Shown: positions 33,805 through 45,666, counted from the stretch's first letter. The stretch is DNA of 64,000 bases from Diphasiastrum complanatum (GCA_029204225.1 CM055094.1:17536402-17600401); one strand, 5' to 3'. The notes: generated by a model not told the origin, from the sequence alone. Numbers and translations: made by a program.

Positions 33805-36160
33805 TTGCTGATGTGTTACATGTTGGGTTCCTCTATGGTTTCGATAGAGATTGGATTCAGCTTTTGCTCTGAATGAATGTTTTACTCCAAAAACTGAATT
33901 GTGCTAAGTTCGCATTTGGACCGAATCAGATAAAGATCGTATGGATAATGGTTTCTCACATCCGATAATTATCACCATGGTGTGTTGTAAGCATCGTGTG
34001 GAAAATTGTGTGTCATTCAATGAGGGCTTTCAGAGTAAAACTACCGTCTGTCTGCCAGCACGTTGCCTGGTGTCATGGAATATGCTGTTCCTCGCTCATG
34101 ACGCTTTGCGCTGACAAAAGAGAGGTTTTAGCTTCACCAATCTGGCATGAGAACCCAAACTCAAAATGGCTTCTTCGTCATCTGGTACAGGCTCCTGTGG
34201 ACTGACCAGGTGCAGTTCAGATCCATCCATAAGAAGGGGCAATTTCGAGAATAGCTTCTGTAACATTAATCATCAAACATCTTGGTAGCTAATTCGTATC
34301 AGTAGATTTTGATTCACTGGAAGTAAATTCAGAAACTCATCAACAAGCAGCTCAGCTGCTTTCCTGTAGATATTCTGAATGTCTACACATAGCATAATTG
34401 GTGTTAGATTAGCATCTGCTGCATTTGTATCATCCTATCATTAGTACTAGTTCACCAGTCGTCAATTGTTGCTTCATTATCTTGTTGAAGTAAATTTGGA
34501 TCTGGTGCTATGTGCAGCAGCTATCTTCTCATTTTTTTAATGAGATCATTAGTTAATAATCTGTATTGACTATATTGCGCTGGGGGCTCATCACCCCCCG
34601 CTTCAAAGCAACGAATTTCTCATTTGTCCAAGAATACAAAAATGCACTTTTGTGCTAAGTACCAACGGGTATATTAGCTTGTGATTCTCTACATTATTTA
34701 CCTCCTTTACATCTGCCAAATCAACAAAGACGGACCCCTGCTGCTGCTAAATCTCCACAGCATGAAAATGTCATACATCCCTGAATAGAGCTTTCATAAA
34801 TAGAGGGGAATGCAGCAAAGGGAACCCTAATCCTTCTTCAACGCTGGGATGCTGAGTCGGAGGCTTATTGCCAGATACAATCTAGCTCCGGAAACCACCT
34901 ACTATCACTACGCAAAAAACGTTCAGTCAAATAGCCTTACAACATAGTATCTGACAGTCACTTAAGCCTTGCACAGTACGAATTTACCATTTTGCTCTGC
35001 TGACAATAATGGTGATTGAAATGAACAAAGATGAACCTCTGTTGCTGCTAACTTTTAATAAGCAAACCTCAATCATTTTGGGTTATTGCAAAGCTAGGCC
35101 AAACTTGAAATTGACTAATCAGTTATCTGACGTTGCATATGCACTATCAATTTGTGAGCCACAACTTTAACTTACCAGCAGTTCTTGAATCCTTTGAAAA
35201 CCGAGAGCATTGCATTTTTGAAAGATCAATGGTGGATTTCCAAATTTCGTGCCACTAAAATTGAGAACTACAATGCACTCAGTAAAAAGTTGAAAATGGG
35301 TTTGAGCAACTAAACAAACAAAGACACGGCTTTGTATCAGATGCAATAATGAGAAAGTCCAAGAAACCAAGCACAAAGGTGGTTTTAATGTATAATTTCA
35401 CAAAGTAGCTAGAAGCAAGGGTAGCACACCGAGTACATGCCAAAGAGTGGCCAAGTTTACCCATCAGTGCAGCATTACATAGTTTGCCCTCTCCGAATTG
35501 GAAGCAATTGAGGAACACACTCTATGAATGAAACTAAGAATATTATCATGTCAAAAATCCTATTGGTTCTTGAGAAGAAAAAAATTCCTAGTGGTCCAAA
35601 TTTGGAGGTTAAGCCATAATATCATATGAATCTATTACTCACAAAATGAGTCCTCCAACAAAATTTTATGCAAACTCATAGTAAACATTTTGGAACCTAG
35701 TTATTTTGACTAGGAGCACCAGCTTCTAACAAATCCATGGGTTTTTTAGCCTCTTCGAAATAGGAAGTAGAAACGCTAGTCTATGTTGATAAGGCCCTAA
35801 TTTTAACATAATTCATCCTAGCTTGCACATGACAATTCACAAACGTGTGACTTTGGGTAGGCTTCAATGTTGGTGATTTCACAATGTTGTAAACGAGCAA
35901 TTTAATTAGGAAAAAGCCCAAGTTTACAAATGAAGACGTATTTAGCAATCAAAATTGAGGATAATGGCATTGCGCAACTAGAATTCCAATATGGAATGCT
36001 CTTTATAATTTTCATAAATGGAAGTCTATTTTGATGTTTCTAAAAATGGACTTTAAATTATATGTTTAATTAATGTTAACAATTATATATTTTTTAATTT
36101 GCGTATCTTTATAGTATTTTTGAGGATTTTGAATGCTTTTCTATGGTAAGAAAGCATACA
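33805..36160. other. Mostly non-coding; small unassigned ORFs on the minus strand
   Basis: No known gene was found. The minus-strand coding-like piece at 34096-34434 is listed separately. The rest has scattered stops in all frames. Confidence 0.4.
34096..34434 (-). pseudogene. Unassigned coding-like sequence, two in-frame segments
   Basis: Segment 1 (34434-34273) follows an AG acceptor-like TGATAG and includes IYRKAAELLVDEFLNLLP. Segment 2 (34263-34096) starts with ATG and reads MLQKLFSKLPLLMDGSEL, PQEPVPDDEEAILSLGSHAR. Both are in one frame, separated by two stops. The composition looks like real protein. I do not know the family; it may be decayed host exons. Confidence 0.3.
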
Positions 36161-36164
36161 TATA

Positions 36165-36270
<106 letters not shown>

Positions 36271-36762
36271 TGCCTCACAAAGGTTCTTCTCCAAGCTGTT
36301 GTTAGTCCCTATGTAACTTCTCATTCTTCTTGCATCTCTTTACGAATTTGCACACATAATGAATGGCACCATCAAGGAAACCATGCTCCTCAATCGACTC
36401 TGTGATCCTCTTCAATGAGAAAGATGACAATAAATTATGGGTGCCAATAAAATATTAAAAAAACTCGTAGGTTTTTCTGCATCCATCATCAAAATGGCCA
36501 TTTTGAAAAAGCAAGAAGACAAAAGTTTAACTATCATTTTGATCTTATTGGAAGGCTAGATTTATGAATTTCAAAAAATCATCAGGAAGAAAATCTATAT
36601 CTAAAATATAGTCCAACCTGTGTATATGCATTCAGAGATAAATGTGCAAGGACTAAATTGTCAGGATATAAAAAAACAACTGTGAGTATTGATATATTAC
36701 TTGCACTTCTATTTCTTTCATTTTCTTTCATTCTGAATCTTAATCTAATCATTTTTCTCTTG

Positions 36763-36765
<3 letters not shown>

Positions 36766-36806
<41 letters not shown>
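36766..36806. repeat. (TA)n microsatellite
   Basis: About 20 uninterrupted TA units. Confidence 0.97.
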
Positions 36807-36809
<3 letters not shown>

Positions 36810-36867
36810 AAAGTACAGCAAAAAGGACCAAGAATGGATCCAAATCAGATCCACAAGTGTGATTGGG

Positions 36868-37635
36868 TGTTAGATTAGATTGATCTACCAATCTACACAA
36901 GATTAGATAGCACTAGATCAAATCTACATCAACAAATATGATCAAAACTTGTACTTGCTGGTTTCACATGAGTGAAGACCTGTCAGAGTACGGACTACCA
37001 GCAAATAATGAAGTACACTAAGCTTAGAAACCACTAGAAGCATAAAATCACAAGACAAATGGAGAGATTACTCAAGAAATGCACCAAAACCAAGATTTAG
37101 CTTTCTTGTCAATTATGGCCAAATGAGCCACCATATATACACAAGAGCTGATGCTTACTCAGCTGATTTGGCACGTGTTAGAGTGCCTACTCATCAGAGG
37201 ATCCACCAATAATCATCAATATGGCACATGGACCAAGTTTCCTAACTTATAGCCACCTCCCTTGATTTTAGGCAATTTTCCTAATTTATAGGGACTTGCA
37301 CAAATATTTACTACAAGTTGGATCTCACCTACTACTGATGTTTTAACACATATGAGCAGTCCTTGGCACCTGTGAGATCACTCCTATCCATGTGAAATAG
37401 CTTTTCCTACCAATAACATGATGCCAAGTGGCATATAGCTAGAACACTAGATTTTGGCCATTTTAGCCACTAGATCTCAAATGAAATGGTATGTACAACC
37501 TATATGAATCATCTAAATGATAAATGTATTAATTTCACACGTGGGAACAGGCTCCACACATGTCTAATGATGATATTTACTAGTCATAATGGTATTTACA
37601 AGATTTGATCAAGTTAGCTTTTGCCAATTTTAACA
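36868..37635 (-). repeat. LTR-D, 3' LTR of a minus-strand copia-like element
   Basis: TGTTA at one end and TAACA at the other (+ strand). On the - strand it is preceded by the polypurine tract TTGAGGAGGAG (37636-37646). It shares style, but not clear sequence, with the LTRs at 11443 and 15877 (both carry ACATGTG-type motifs and a GAGGAGGAG tract). The partner LTR was not found. Confidence 0.7.
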
Positions 37636-37771
37636 CTCCTCCTCAAAACTAACTTGATAAAAGCATGATGATGTTAAGCTTGACGCCATGGGCTGAATTG
37701 GTCTTCAAATATGGATCCTTGCTGGTTCAAAGGTGTGAAGATCAACCAATGAGCTTGATGTCGATTCAAAA

Positions 37772-38497
37772 TCACCATATCCATGATAGTGCCTCTATGA
37801 TGTTGACTTTTTTGATGAACTTGAGAGCTTTGCACCATCCTAGCACCTCTTTCATTGATTTGTTCCATCCTTGAAACATATGGTTGATCCAAAAGCTCCT
37901 CATCCTTGAAAATAGTTGCAAATCCATGATAAAATAAAGAGTCCTTATTGACTCATAAGGATCACAAAGATCCAACATCATGCTACCAAGATCTCGAGAA
38001 TTAGGCTCATCAACATTGGCAAGACTATGCATGCTATAATAACAAAGAGTTTGCCTCATATCTCCATGCTTGATTACCATGCTAATCTCAGATCTAATGA
38101 GGCTAAATACTTCATTATGGAGATAAGTTTCCTTAGAGGATGATTCACTTACTCTCATAAAGAGTTTACAATTTGCCTCAATACATGAAAAAAGACAATT
38201 TTTCACACTAAGAGTGGACAAATCACTCTTGCTCTTGCAAGACTCAAGAGCATACATTTGATGAAATAACCATTTGCTTTCTAATTGATCTAAAATCAAT
38301 TTCATATCATTAAGAAGATCAACTATGTTCTCAAGAGAGACACCATACTCAACTAGTATTGCTTTACTCCAACTTTGGGATGCAAAAGTCTCACTAAAGC
38401 AAATTGATTCACCAAATGACATAAGAGAAGCAAGCATGAGATGTATACCACTTGAAATGTGTTCCTCTTTCCCTTGAAATGTGCCATATGAGCTCAA
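37772..38497 (-). CDS. ORF in element D, paralogue of the upstream ORF
   Basis: 241 codons open. It shares clear blocks with the ORF at 38574-39386: QSWSKAILVEY versus QRWIKAILVEC, and FSCIEANCKLFMRVSESS versus FSILKASCKLLMRISEAS, then TYLHNEVFSLI versus TYIHKQVVSII. The AILVEY part resembles the start of copia RT (WRDAMQVEYDAL), but catalytic boxes are absent. The rest is unrecognised. Both ORFs lie between a gag zinc knuckle and the 3' LTR, so they form the internal region of element D. Confidence 0.5.
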   Translation of the reverse strand: MSSYGTFQGKEEHISSGIHLMLASLMSFGESICFSETFASQSWSKAILVEYGVSLENIVDLLNDMKLILDQLESKWLFHQMYALESCKSKSDLSTLSVKNCLFSCIEANCKLFMRVSESSSKETYLHNEVFSLIRSEISMVIKHGDMRQTLCYYSMHSLANVDEPNSRDLGSMMLDLCDPYESIRTLYFIMDLQLFSRMRSFWINHMFQGWNKSMKEVLGWCKALKFIKKVNIIEALSWIW

Positions 38498-38573
38498 CCA
38501 TGTCTCTTGATATTCTTCTTGTAATCATAACTTGAGAAGGACTCTCCTCCTCAATCCTTGGCACACTTGAACC

Positions 38574-39386
38574 TCAAGATGACTCCTCAAGGTCAACTCC
38601 TTGGTGCTCCTCCTTGATGGAAATCCAAGACCTCCATGTCTCAAAATTATCACAACAAACATGATCATATAATGTGCACTTCATATGATTATCAACATTA
38701 CTTATGCTAGAACTATAAGTCCAAAAATCACCACAACTTGGCATGATTTTTCCAATATTGAAATCAAGAAGTATTTCCATCTCAATAATGCTAACTACTT
38801 GCTTATGGATATAAGTGTCCACTTTGGATGCTTCACTTATTCTCATAAGAAGTTTACAACTTGCCTTTAAAATTGAAAATTTACAATCTTCAACATTATG
38901 AATGAACACATCATTCATGACCTTATTGAAACCAACAAAAAATACATTATGAAGACATTTCCATTTCCTTGACTTCATATTCAATGTAAGTTTACAAGGA
39001 AAACATGCTTTGCTATCTATTAAGGCATCACACTCAACTAGTATTGCCTTAATCCACCTTTGAGATACAAAAATCTCTTCAAAGCAAAATAGTTCTTCAT
39101 TAGATGTCATGAGAGCATATATGGAACTATTTTCATTTTGTGATTGCTCCTTCTTAATCTTTCTTGGTTTCTCTTGGGTCATAACAATAAATTTGAACTT
39201 TTCTAAAGTTCTAAGCAAAATGTTTTCCAAGGACATGAAATAAATCCAAGTGACATTAATGAAAGTGACATTTATCTTTGCATCTTGATTAAACAATGCA
39301 CTTCCAAATGAAAAACTTCTAAAGGTTTGAAATGTGTGATGATGGACTTTTGAAGACAAATCTTGTAAGTCCTTGTGAGACTCCAA
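38574..39386 (-). CDS. ORF in element D, with tandem duplicate downstream
   Basis: 270 codons open. It contains ELFCFEEIFVSQRWIKAILV, similar to the copia pre-RT region, then an unrecognised Cys-rich domain (EDCKFSILKASCKLLMRISE). Its first part overlaps another frame that encodes a CCHC-like motif near 39440-39390. It is a tandem duplicate of the 37772-38497 ORF. Function unknown; probably a degenerate or captured segment in a non-autonomous LTR element. Confidence 0.5.
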   Translation of the reverse strand: MESHKDLQDLSSKVHHHTFQTFRSFSFGSALFNQDAKINVTFINVTWIYFMSLENILLRTLEKFKFIVMTQEKPRKIKKEQSQNENSSIYALMTSNEELFCFEEIFVSQRWIKAILVECDALIDSKACFPCKLTLNMKSRKWKCLHNVFFVGFNKVMNDVFIHNVEDCKFSILKASCKLLMRISEASKVDTYIHKQVVSIIEMEILLDFNIGKIMPSCGDFWTYSSSISNVDNHMKCTLYDHVCCDNFETWRSWISIKEEHQGVDLEESS

Positions 39387-39460
39387 GCCTCATGCATCTT
39401 TCCACAAAGGAAACACCTTTCCTTGGATTTGTCCTTCTTTCCAAAGGAATGTTTTGGATC
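39387..39460 (-). pseudogene. copia gag zinc-knuckle remnant
   Basis: On the - strand the sequence reads KHSFGKKDKSKERCFLCGKMHE, only the first half of a CCHC knuckle like that in copia gag. It lies just upstream of the 270-codon ORF and supports a retroelement origin for the region. Confidence 0.55.
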
Positions 39461-39589
39461 CTAGTGATCTGAAATTCTTCACAAGACATATTAGTAAAGC
39501 ATTCAATCTTGACAAGAATTCTGAATGCAATAAAAGACAGTGATTGACTCAGACTAGTGTATAAAAATACATGTCAGTTTAATGCTATG

Positions 39590-40180
39590 AGCACAAGACA
39601 GTAGCGGACAAACCGCGTGCTCAAGAAGCTAACTCCACTATGTAAAAGCTATGAGCTTATTACTGACAATCAATCTAAAAAAAACATCAATGCATGAATC
39701 TACAATGTCTGTCTCATGATCAGCATAATTGATTAGATTACAATAGTTATCTATATACAATTTTCATTTGTGCAGATGAGTGTATGAAGAGATGGCGTGG
39801 AGCCGTTGTGCCATCTGGAGAAGATCATGGTTGTTGCTATCATTGTCCGAGTCGTTTGTATAGTACAGGAAGTGAGCGTGAGGAGGCTTTGACTATTCAG
39901 ACGTCGAGCAAGTCGTTGCTGTGGCCAATTGGGTAGTCGACAAGTTGGACCTCCCGATAAGTTGGACAAGTCGACTAGTCGAGAGAGTCGATAAGACGGA
40001 CTCTCCGACATGTCGTCCAAGTCGGGCTTCCCCGATAAGTTATCCAAGTCGATAAGTCGGGGGCCATTCTCTTGTTTGTCTTTAGTAATAGAGTTATGTG
40101 TGACAATGCAAGTAAATTTGCAGCATGAATGGAACTAGATTAACATAAGATTTAGGAGAGTAGAGGAGATAAATCCAACA
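39590..40180 (-). repeat. Diverged LTR-A-like copy, partial
   Basis: The + strand end GGAGATAAATCCAACA is the complement of TGTTGGATTTATCTCC, the LTR-A start. Shared blocks include GACAGTAGCGGACAAACCGCGTG and GGAGAAGATCATGGTTG. The LTR-A 3' end is missing. It contains an insertion of GTCGAC-rich repeats (39895-40060). Confidence 0.7.
39895..40060. repeat. GTCGA(C)AAGTYG motif cluster
   Basis: Repeats of AAGTCG, GTCGACAAG, GATAAGTTGGAC and GATAAGTCGG at short irregular spacing. A similar cluster is at 18220-18420. Confidence 0.65.
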
Positions 40181-40204
40181 AAGAATTGATACTAGTTTAG
40201 AAAT

Positions 40205-40428
40205 TTTGTCATCTTCTCTCTACCCAAGAGCTACATCCCAAGAGCAAGCCCATTCCATCCGGTCGCTGACTATGCCGGAAGGTAGACCGTACAATTTAAA
40301 TAGCCCGTCCACAAACAACCTCGCTAACTCTGGAGCTCTAATGGTTATTTTGGTCGGAATGAAATGAGCCATTCTGGTCAGACGGTCAACTGTGACCCAT
40401 ATAGCGTCATTACCCTTTTGGGTTGTAG
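40205..40428 (-). pseudogene. Ty3/gypsy integrase core fragment
   Basis: On the - strand it reads NDAIWVTVDRLTRMAHFIPT, KITIRAPELARLFVDGLFKL and YGLPSGIVSDR, the integrase core with both first Asp positions, in the style of plant chromovirus gypsy elements. It ends at a stop after about 70 residues. It is too short and isolated to assign to another piece here. Confidence 0.85.
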
Positions 40429-40469
40429 AACATCAACAAAGTTATGTTGTTGACGGCGATCTGGGTGAC

Positions 40470-41560
40470 GGGCGGTCCTAATGTGGTCTCAAATGGTCGA
40501 AAGTGCCCTCAAATGGACGCAAACATACCTAATGCAGTCTCAAATGGCCGCAAGTGCCCTCATGCGGTCCTAATGCAAGACCACCATGTTTTTTTCATAG
40601 GTTATTTGTTGTAGGGTTAAGGCCTCTAAGTTGCGTTCAAGTTAAAACGGACTGTAGGCAACCACAAAGGTAATAAATGCGGCCTTATTCGGTCTATTAC
40701 GACCATATTGCATCTTTATGCAGTCTTTTATGGCCATATTGCGGTCTTATGCCACCATCGGCCATGTGCGGCTCTATTGCGAGCCTTATTTGGTCTGTTA
40801 TGACCATAAGAAGTTCTATGTAGAAATGGACCGTAGGCGACCGCCAAGGCAACAGTTGTGGTCTATTACAGTTTCTACAAAGTTGGAAATGGACCACAAG
40901 CAACCGCCAAGACAATGGTTGCAGTCTATTGCAGTCTATTATGGTTTACTACAAAGTTGGAAATGGACCGTAGGCAACCGCCAAGACAACAGTTGCAGTC
41001 TATTGGGGTCTGAGACGAAGTTGGATGGACCGAAGGCAACCACCAAGTAGCGAGTTGCAGTCTGTTGCAAATTTATGTGAAAGAAGACTGAAGGCAACCG
41101 CCAAGTCGTGAGTTGTGGTCTGTTGTGGTTTTATGTGAAAGAAGACCGAAGGCAACCGCCAAGTAGCGAGTTGCGGTCTGTTGTGGTTTTGGATGAAAGA
41201 AGACCAAAGGCAACCACCAAGTAGCAAGTTGCAGTCTGTGGTTTCATTTGAAAGAATACCGAAGGCAACCGCAAAGGTAACAGTTGTGGTCTATTACGGT
41301 CTGATATGAAGTTGGATGGACCATAGGCAACCGCCAAGGCAACGGTTGCGATCTATTACGGTTTACTACGAAGTTGGAAATGGACCGTAGGCAACTGCCA
41401 AGGCAATGGTTGTGGTCTATTACGGTTTACTACGAAGTTGGAAATGGACCGTAGGCAACTGCCAAGGCAACGGTTGCGATCTATTACAATTTACTACAAA
41501 GTTGGAAATGGACTGTAGGCAACATTGCGGTCTATTGCAATTCTGAGACAAAGTTAATAG
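40470..41560. repeat. Minisatellite with hairpin-forming unit of 58-74 bp
   Basis: About 12 units beginning GGACCGTAGGCAACCGCCAAG (near 40828, 40891, 40965, 41027, 41088, 41146, 41204, 41259, 41318, 41382, 41446, 41510), with a more degenerate start from about 40470. Most units keep GCAAC...GTTGC, a 5-7 bp stem around a 9-base loop; the best is GCAACCG/CGGTTGC at 41327-41349. Long antisense frames over this region are translations of the repeat. Confidence 0.92.
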
Positions 41561-41812
41561 CAATTTGAAACATGGTTTAATCTTCCCAAACAAATCATGT
41601 TTTGGCAATAGGCCAAGCCGTTATATCACCGTATCAGGACGAGTGCCATGATGATCAGCTTACGGTCAATTGGTCCATATCAGTTCATTTTCAGTTATGC
41701 ACAGAATATGAAAAGTTTAAACCATTTTCGTTTTGCTTAGCCAAAAGACTTGGTGTGGACACGTGTGCTGGTATTAGAGCAAATCCATGCTATGCATACG
41801 TGTGTGTTAAAT

Positions 41813-41950
41813 CTCGATTGGAGCCTTCCATCCTGATCTCGACTGAACACATTCTGTTAGATCTCGACCGAAGCACTTTGTCTAATCTCGACCGAAGCCA
41901 TTTTCTCAGATCTCGACCGGACTTTTCTATCAACTCTCAACCGAGAGTTT
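41813..41950 (+). repeat. TCTCGACCGAAGC short tandem motif
   Basis: Five or six variants of ATCTCGACCGAAGC at 25-33 bp spacing. The position just before the second gypsy gag suggests LTR or leader sequence. Confidence 0.75.
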
Positions 41951-42210
41951 CAACTTACAGTCTGAACTAAGTTAACTTCAAAACAAAGTCAATTTGATTC
42001 TTTGACTAGATCTCAGTGTTTGCTAAGTACCACAGTTCTTTCCCAGTTTATTGTAAGATCCTAGCACCAAAAAACGAAACAATTGTGCCATTTGGACAGC
42101 ACCACATTATTCGTATCTGACTAATATTTTGGCCAAGAAAAAAAAAACAGTCAAGTTACCAAAGAGTCCAAGAGCCCTACTTTCCCAATCCTAAGGTACT
42201 CTAGATTTGC

Positions 42211-43946
42211 TATGGATCGTCCTTACGATTCGAATTCCACAAATGACTATCCACCAGAGATGGTCTCTCCATCTACCGAATAGGCTCGATTCAATAGATA
42301 TTCTAGGATGAAGTCCCAAATCCATGAGCCATCAACCAACCCATTTGATAGATGGGAACCCATGTGAAATGGAGTTCCACACGATTGACTGCACTTGAGA
42401 AAAGCTAGACTTCTCAATTGTCGTCGTATCCAGAGCTAGAGAGATAGCTGGGGAACCCTGCCTGGGGCCTGCCTACGTTGCAAAAAACAATCGACCTTTT
42501 TATGACCTAACAAAGGTTCGAAGAAAGCCTTCTTTTGTAGTAGAATCTTCACATGCATGAGCTCACTTAAACAAGCTTTTGCAAATAATGTTCCGCGTAC
42601 TGAAAAATGTACTCCGAAGTTAGATTTACCTAAGTACGAGAACAACATTGACCTCAAAGATTTCTTCAAGTCCTTGAGAACGCATGCGATGTCTATGGCG
42701 AGACATCACCAGAAGCCATGGTTCAGCTCTTCTCGATGACCATGATCGATTGAGCACAAGAATGGTTTTTTAACCTTGATCGTGATGATAAACGAGACTG
42801 GTCACTCTTGAAGGAAGCCTTCATCAAACGTTTAAACCATTTTGTTTGATTGAAAGTCCTTTTTTCAAGGTGAGTAACATCAAAATGACAAAAGATGAGA
42901 AAGTACATGACTACATAGAAAGATTTAAAAGATTAAAAAGTTAGGTACAAAAACAACCAACCGAATCTATGCTCATCATTTGGTTCCTCATTGGACTCCC
43001 ACGATGGATAAGATGTGAAATTCGCTCCAATGATGAGTACACATAATTGAAACAAGCCATTTTTTATGTCATTTGAGAAGAAGACGAAGCTCAGATGTCA
43101 ATGAGCCACATGAACGGAGAGCACATTGCGCTATCCAAGAAGCTCGACCAAATGAGAAAACACGAGAACAGTTATGGAAAACACAAATGGAGCTGCTTAA
43201 CCAGCAACACCAACAACAGATGGAAAAAGTCATGAAAGAGTTTCAAAACACTCTTAAGTCTATCCAGAGTTCGATGCTGGGTCAATTACCCACTGGCCAA
43301 ATCCACCATAGACGAGAGAGAATACATGATGCCCTCACTGTCGAGGTGCACACATTGGCAATCAGTGCCCATCATACCAACCGGTGTCAAATACTTCATT
43401 GATCAAATGCGACATTTGTGACTTTATGGGTCATACCTCAATCTATTGCCATTATAACCCGAGGAACCAGCCTCACAACCAGTCAGGGGGACATTATCAG
43501 CCTCCTCGACAACAGTTTGTTTCACAAAACCAGCACCAACACTACCCACCACAAAACAACCAAGTTCATATACAAGAGTTGTCCAGACAATCTAGACATG
43601 AACTTCAACAACAGCTTGCACTCTTAGGACCACCTCCAAGGGGACAACCTGATCTTGGAGCACAAAAACATAGACAAATCTAGCACAGCTAGCCATCCAA
43701 GATGGTTATGCTATTGCCACAGGACCAATGAGCAACCACTGTTTTATTTGTGGCAAAACTAGCCACTTCATCATGGTTTACTGTAAAGTTAAGAACCAAT
43801 ACCATGCGGAGTGTCCAAACTATGTTCGCAAACACAGTTTCAAAGACTGTCCTAAACAACCTAACAAGATCCTTCCAACACGTCATATATCATCCGAACC
43901 TGTTAGAGTTCTCACTATAGCACAACGCCAACACCAAGAACAATAG
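42211..43946 (+). pseudogene. gypsy gag relic 2
   Basis: ATG at 42211 (MDRPYDSNSTNDYPPEM), stop after 23 codons. It continues KLDLPKYENNIDLKDFFKSL (42610-42680), the counterpart of KLEFPKFDGNVD-type gag motifs, then MELLNQQHQQQMEKVMKEF (43180-43240), a Gln-rich linker, and zinc-binding segments CDICDFMGHTSIYC (43408-43450) and CFICGKTSHFIMVYC (43737-43780). Many frame breaks. Confidence 0.8.
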
Positions 43947-44027
43947 CAAAACATTGTCAAATCAGCTGACCATCACGGAAGCCACCTCACAGCTTCCACA
44001 TTACCCAAAGACTACCCACACCCAAAA

Positions 44028-44783
44028 GTGGAACAAAGACAGTACGATAAATTTAAAAATGAGTTTTTGCGAGAGGAAGAACATACAGAAAGTCTGTTAT
44101 CCGCTCAAATCCTCGAAAAAGATCAATCCCTACAGGGACTTGAAGTATTGTCTGACCTCCTGCAAGCTCAACTCACCGTGCCATTCCATAGCGCGATAAA
44201 ATCTTTCATTGGGCTTCAACGCTATTTCCATCATAGTTTTCAGCTGCCTACTATTCTTGACGACCAATGGAAAACAGAAGAGATTCCTGAAATTCCTCAG
44301 ATTCCAATGAATCTGCTGAATGTAGGTGTTGCTAAGGGGACTAGCATCACCTTGCCTATGTCCTTTAAAGACTATCCCATAGTATCTGCTATCCTTGATA
44401 GCGGATCAGGTGTAAATATAATGGCTTTGTCATTGGCAAAGTCATGGGGCTTCCATACCCTCAATCAACCACGTTATAGATGCATGGCTGATCAACGAGT
44501 TATAGACCCTGCTGGTCATTTATCGAATATCAATGTTTGCATTGTAGGTTTCAAATTTGTAATTGATTGTGTCATCTTAGACTTACCAAAAGATGCAAAT
44601 ACTTATCAACTCCTTCTTGGTACACTCTGGCTCCAGATGGCAGACGTTGTCCAAGATTGGAAGCATGGCAAAATCACCTTTGGCAATCACGACAAACGAG
44701 TCATTGTTAACTCAACTGGCCATGTCAAGCTCGCTAAAGTTTATGATGATTGGTCATCAACAACTTATGACAAAATCAGATAG
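44028..44783 (+). pseudogene. gypsy retropepsin, active site DSGSG kept
   Basis: A 251-codon open frame. MNLLNVGVAKGTSITLP leads to AILDSGSGVNIMALSLAKSW with the catalytic DSGSG (near 44396-44410), then YQLLLGTLWLQMADVVQDWK, the ILG-like strand. It is the better-kept sister of the protease at 5959-6518. The frame continues with a linker to 45195 in another frame. Confidence 0.85.
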
Positions 44784-45547
44784 TGTCCCGATCCAACTAA
44801 AAGGCCACTATACGAGATCCACAGACATAATAAATTGGGGTCAAGCACTAGCCATTCTGGACTGTGCTGATTCCAATCGATGTCGTATCGAAACCGTTGC
44901 AGGAAATGTGGACATTCTACCATCTTCTACAGACATTGATACACCCATCATCCCACTTATGATGATTGACCCGATTCCTATAGCTTGGTGCCCAGGAGAA
45001 CCTAGCATCTCTACCGCCCATGTTTCGGAAGAAGGTATTCTTTCCATGGCTGATGTTGAAATGATGGATGAACATGTACTCCTTCATCTAGAAGCCGAAC
45101 ATTATCCGCCAAAATCAATTCCTCAGGAGATCAAGTCACCAGGGTCGTTGGCTCATCCAACTGACATCCAAAGTACCCAACACAAAAGCATATAGGCCCA
45201 AGCCCAAAGTATATACATGGGACGTGTATCCAGACGAAGTCTGGAATACAATCGATGACGACATGATAAGTGAGGCAACAACACCGCCCACTCAAAAACC
45301 TCCAAACCCTTGGTTACAAAAAACTAAAATTATTGATACAAAATTAACCGAGCGTTAGAAACAGATGCGTGAGAAGCTTAAACAACTGATTAAGCCCTTC
45401 TCTACAGAGACAACAACCAAACAATCAGACCAAGTTTCCACATCCAGTAGTAACTCAACACAAATGATTTTCAAAGTTCTAGCAAACTTTGTGGAACCAC
45501 CCTTTGATCTCCTACGAAAGTTTAAAGATTCTGCATCTCATTCATAG
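44784..45547 (+). pseudogene. protease-RT linker of gypsy element 2
   Basis: Frames 44593-45195 and 45365-45547 encode polar, Pro/Thr-rich sequence with the short block LKQLIKPFSTETTTKQ, matching KLKQPIKPLIQNQKN of element 1 near 7050. No enzymatic domain. Confidence 0.6.
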
Positions 45548-45666
45548 TGTGGATGCTGATTTTTCTACGTTGGCAAGGTTGGTGATTTGCTTGTCTTTGG
45601 ATCTATGGCTGATATGGATGTGGCAAAGGCCATCGAATTGCAAAATGTCCTTATAAGGGACAATAT

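Noticed and set aside
41000-41337. Minus-strand ORFs over the minisatellite
   Set aside because: Open frames arise from the repeated unit and carry no motif.
40470-41560. CRISPR array
   Set aside because: Units vary in length and sequence, there are no unique spacers, and the setting is a plant genome.
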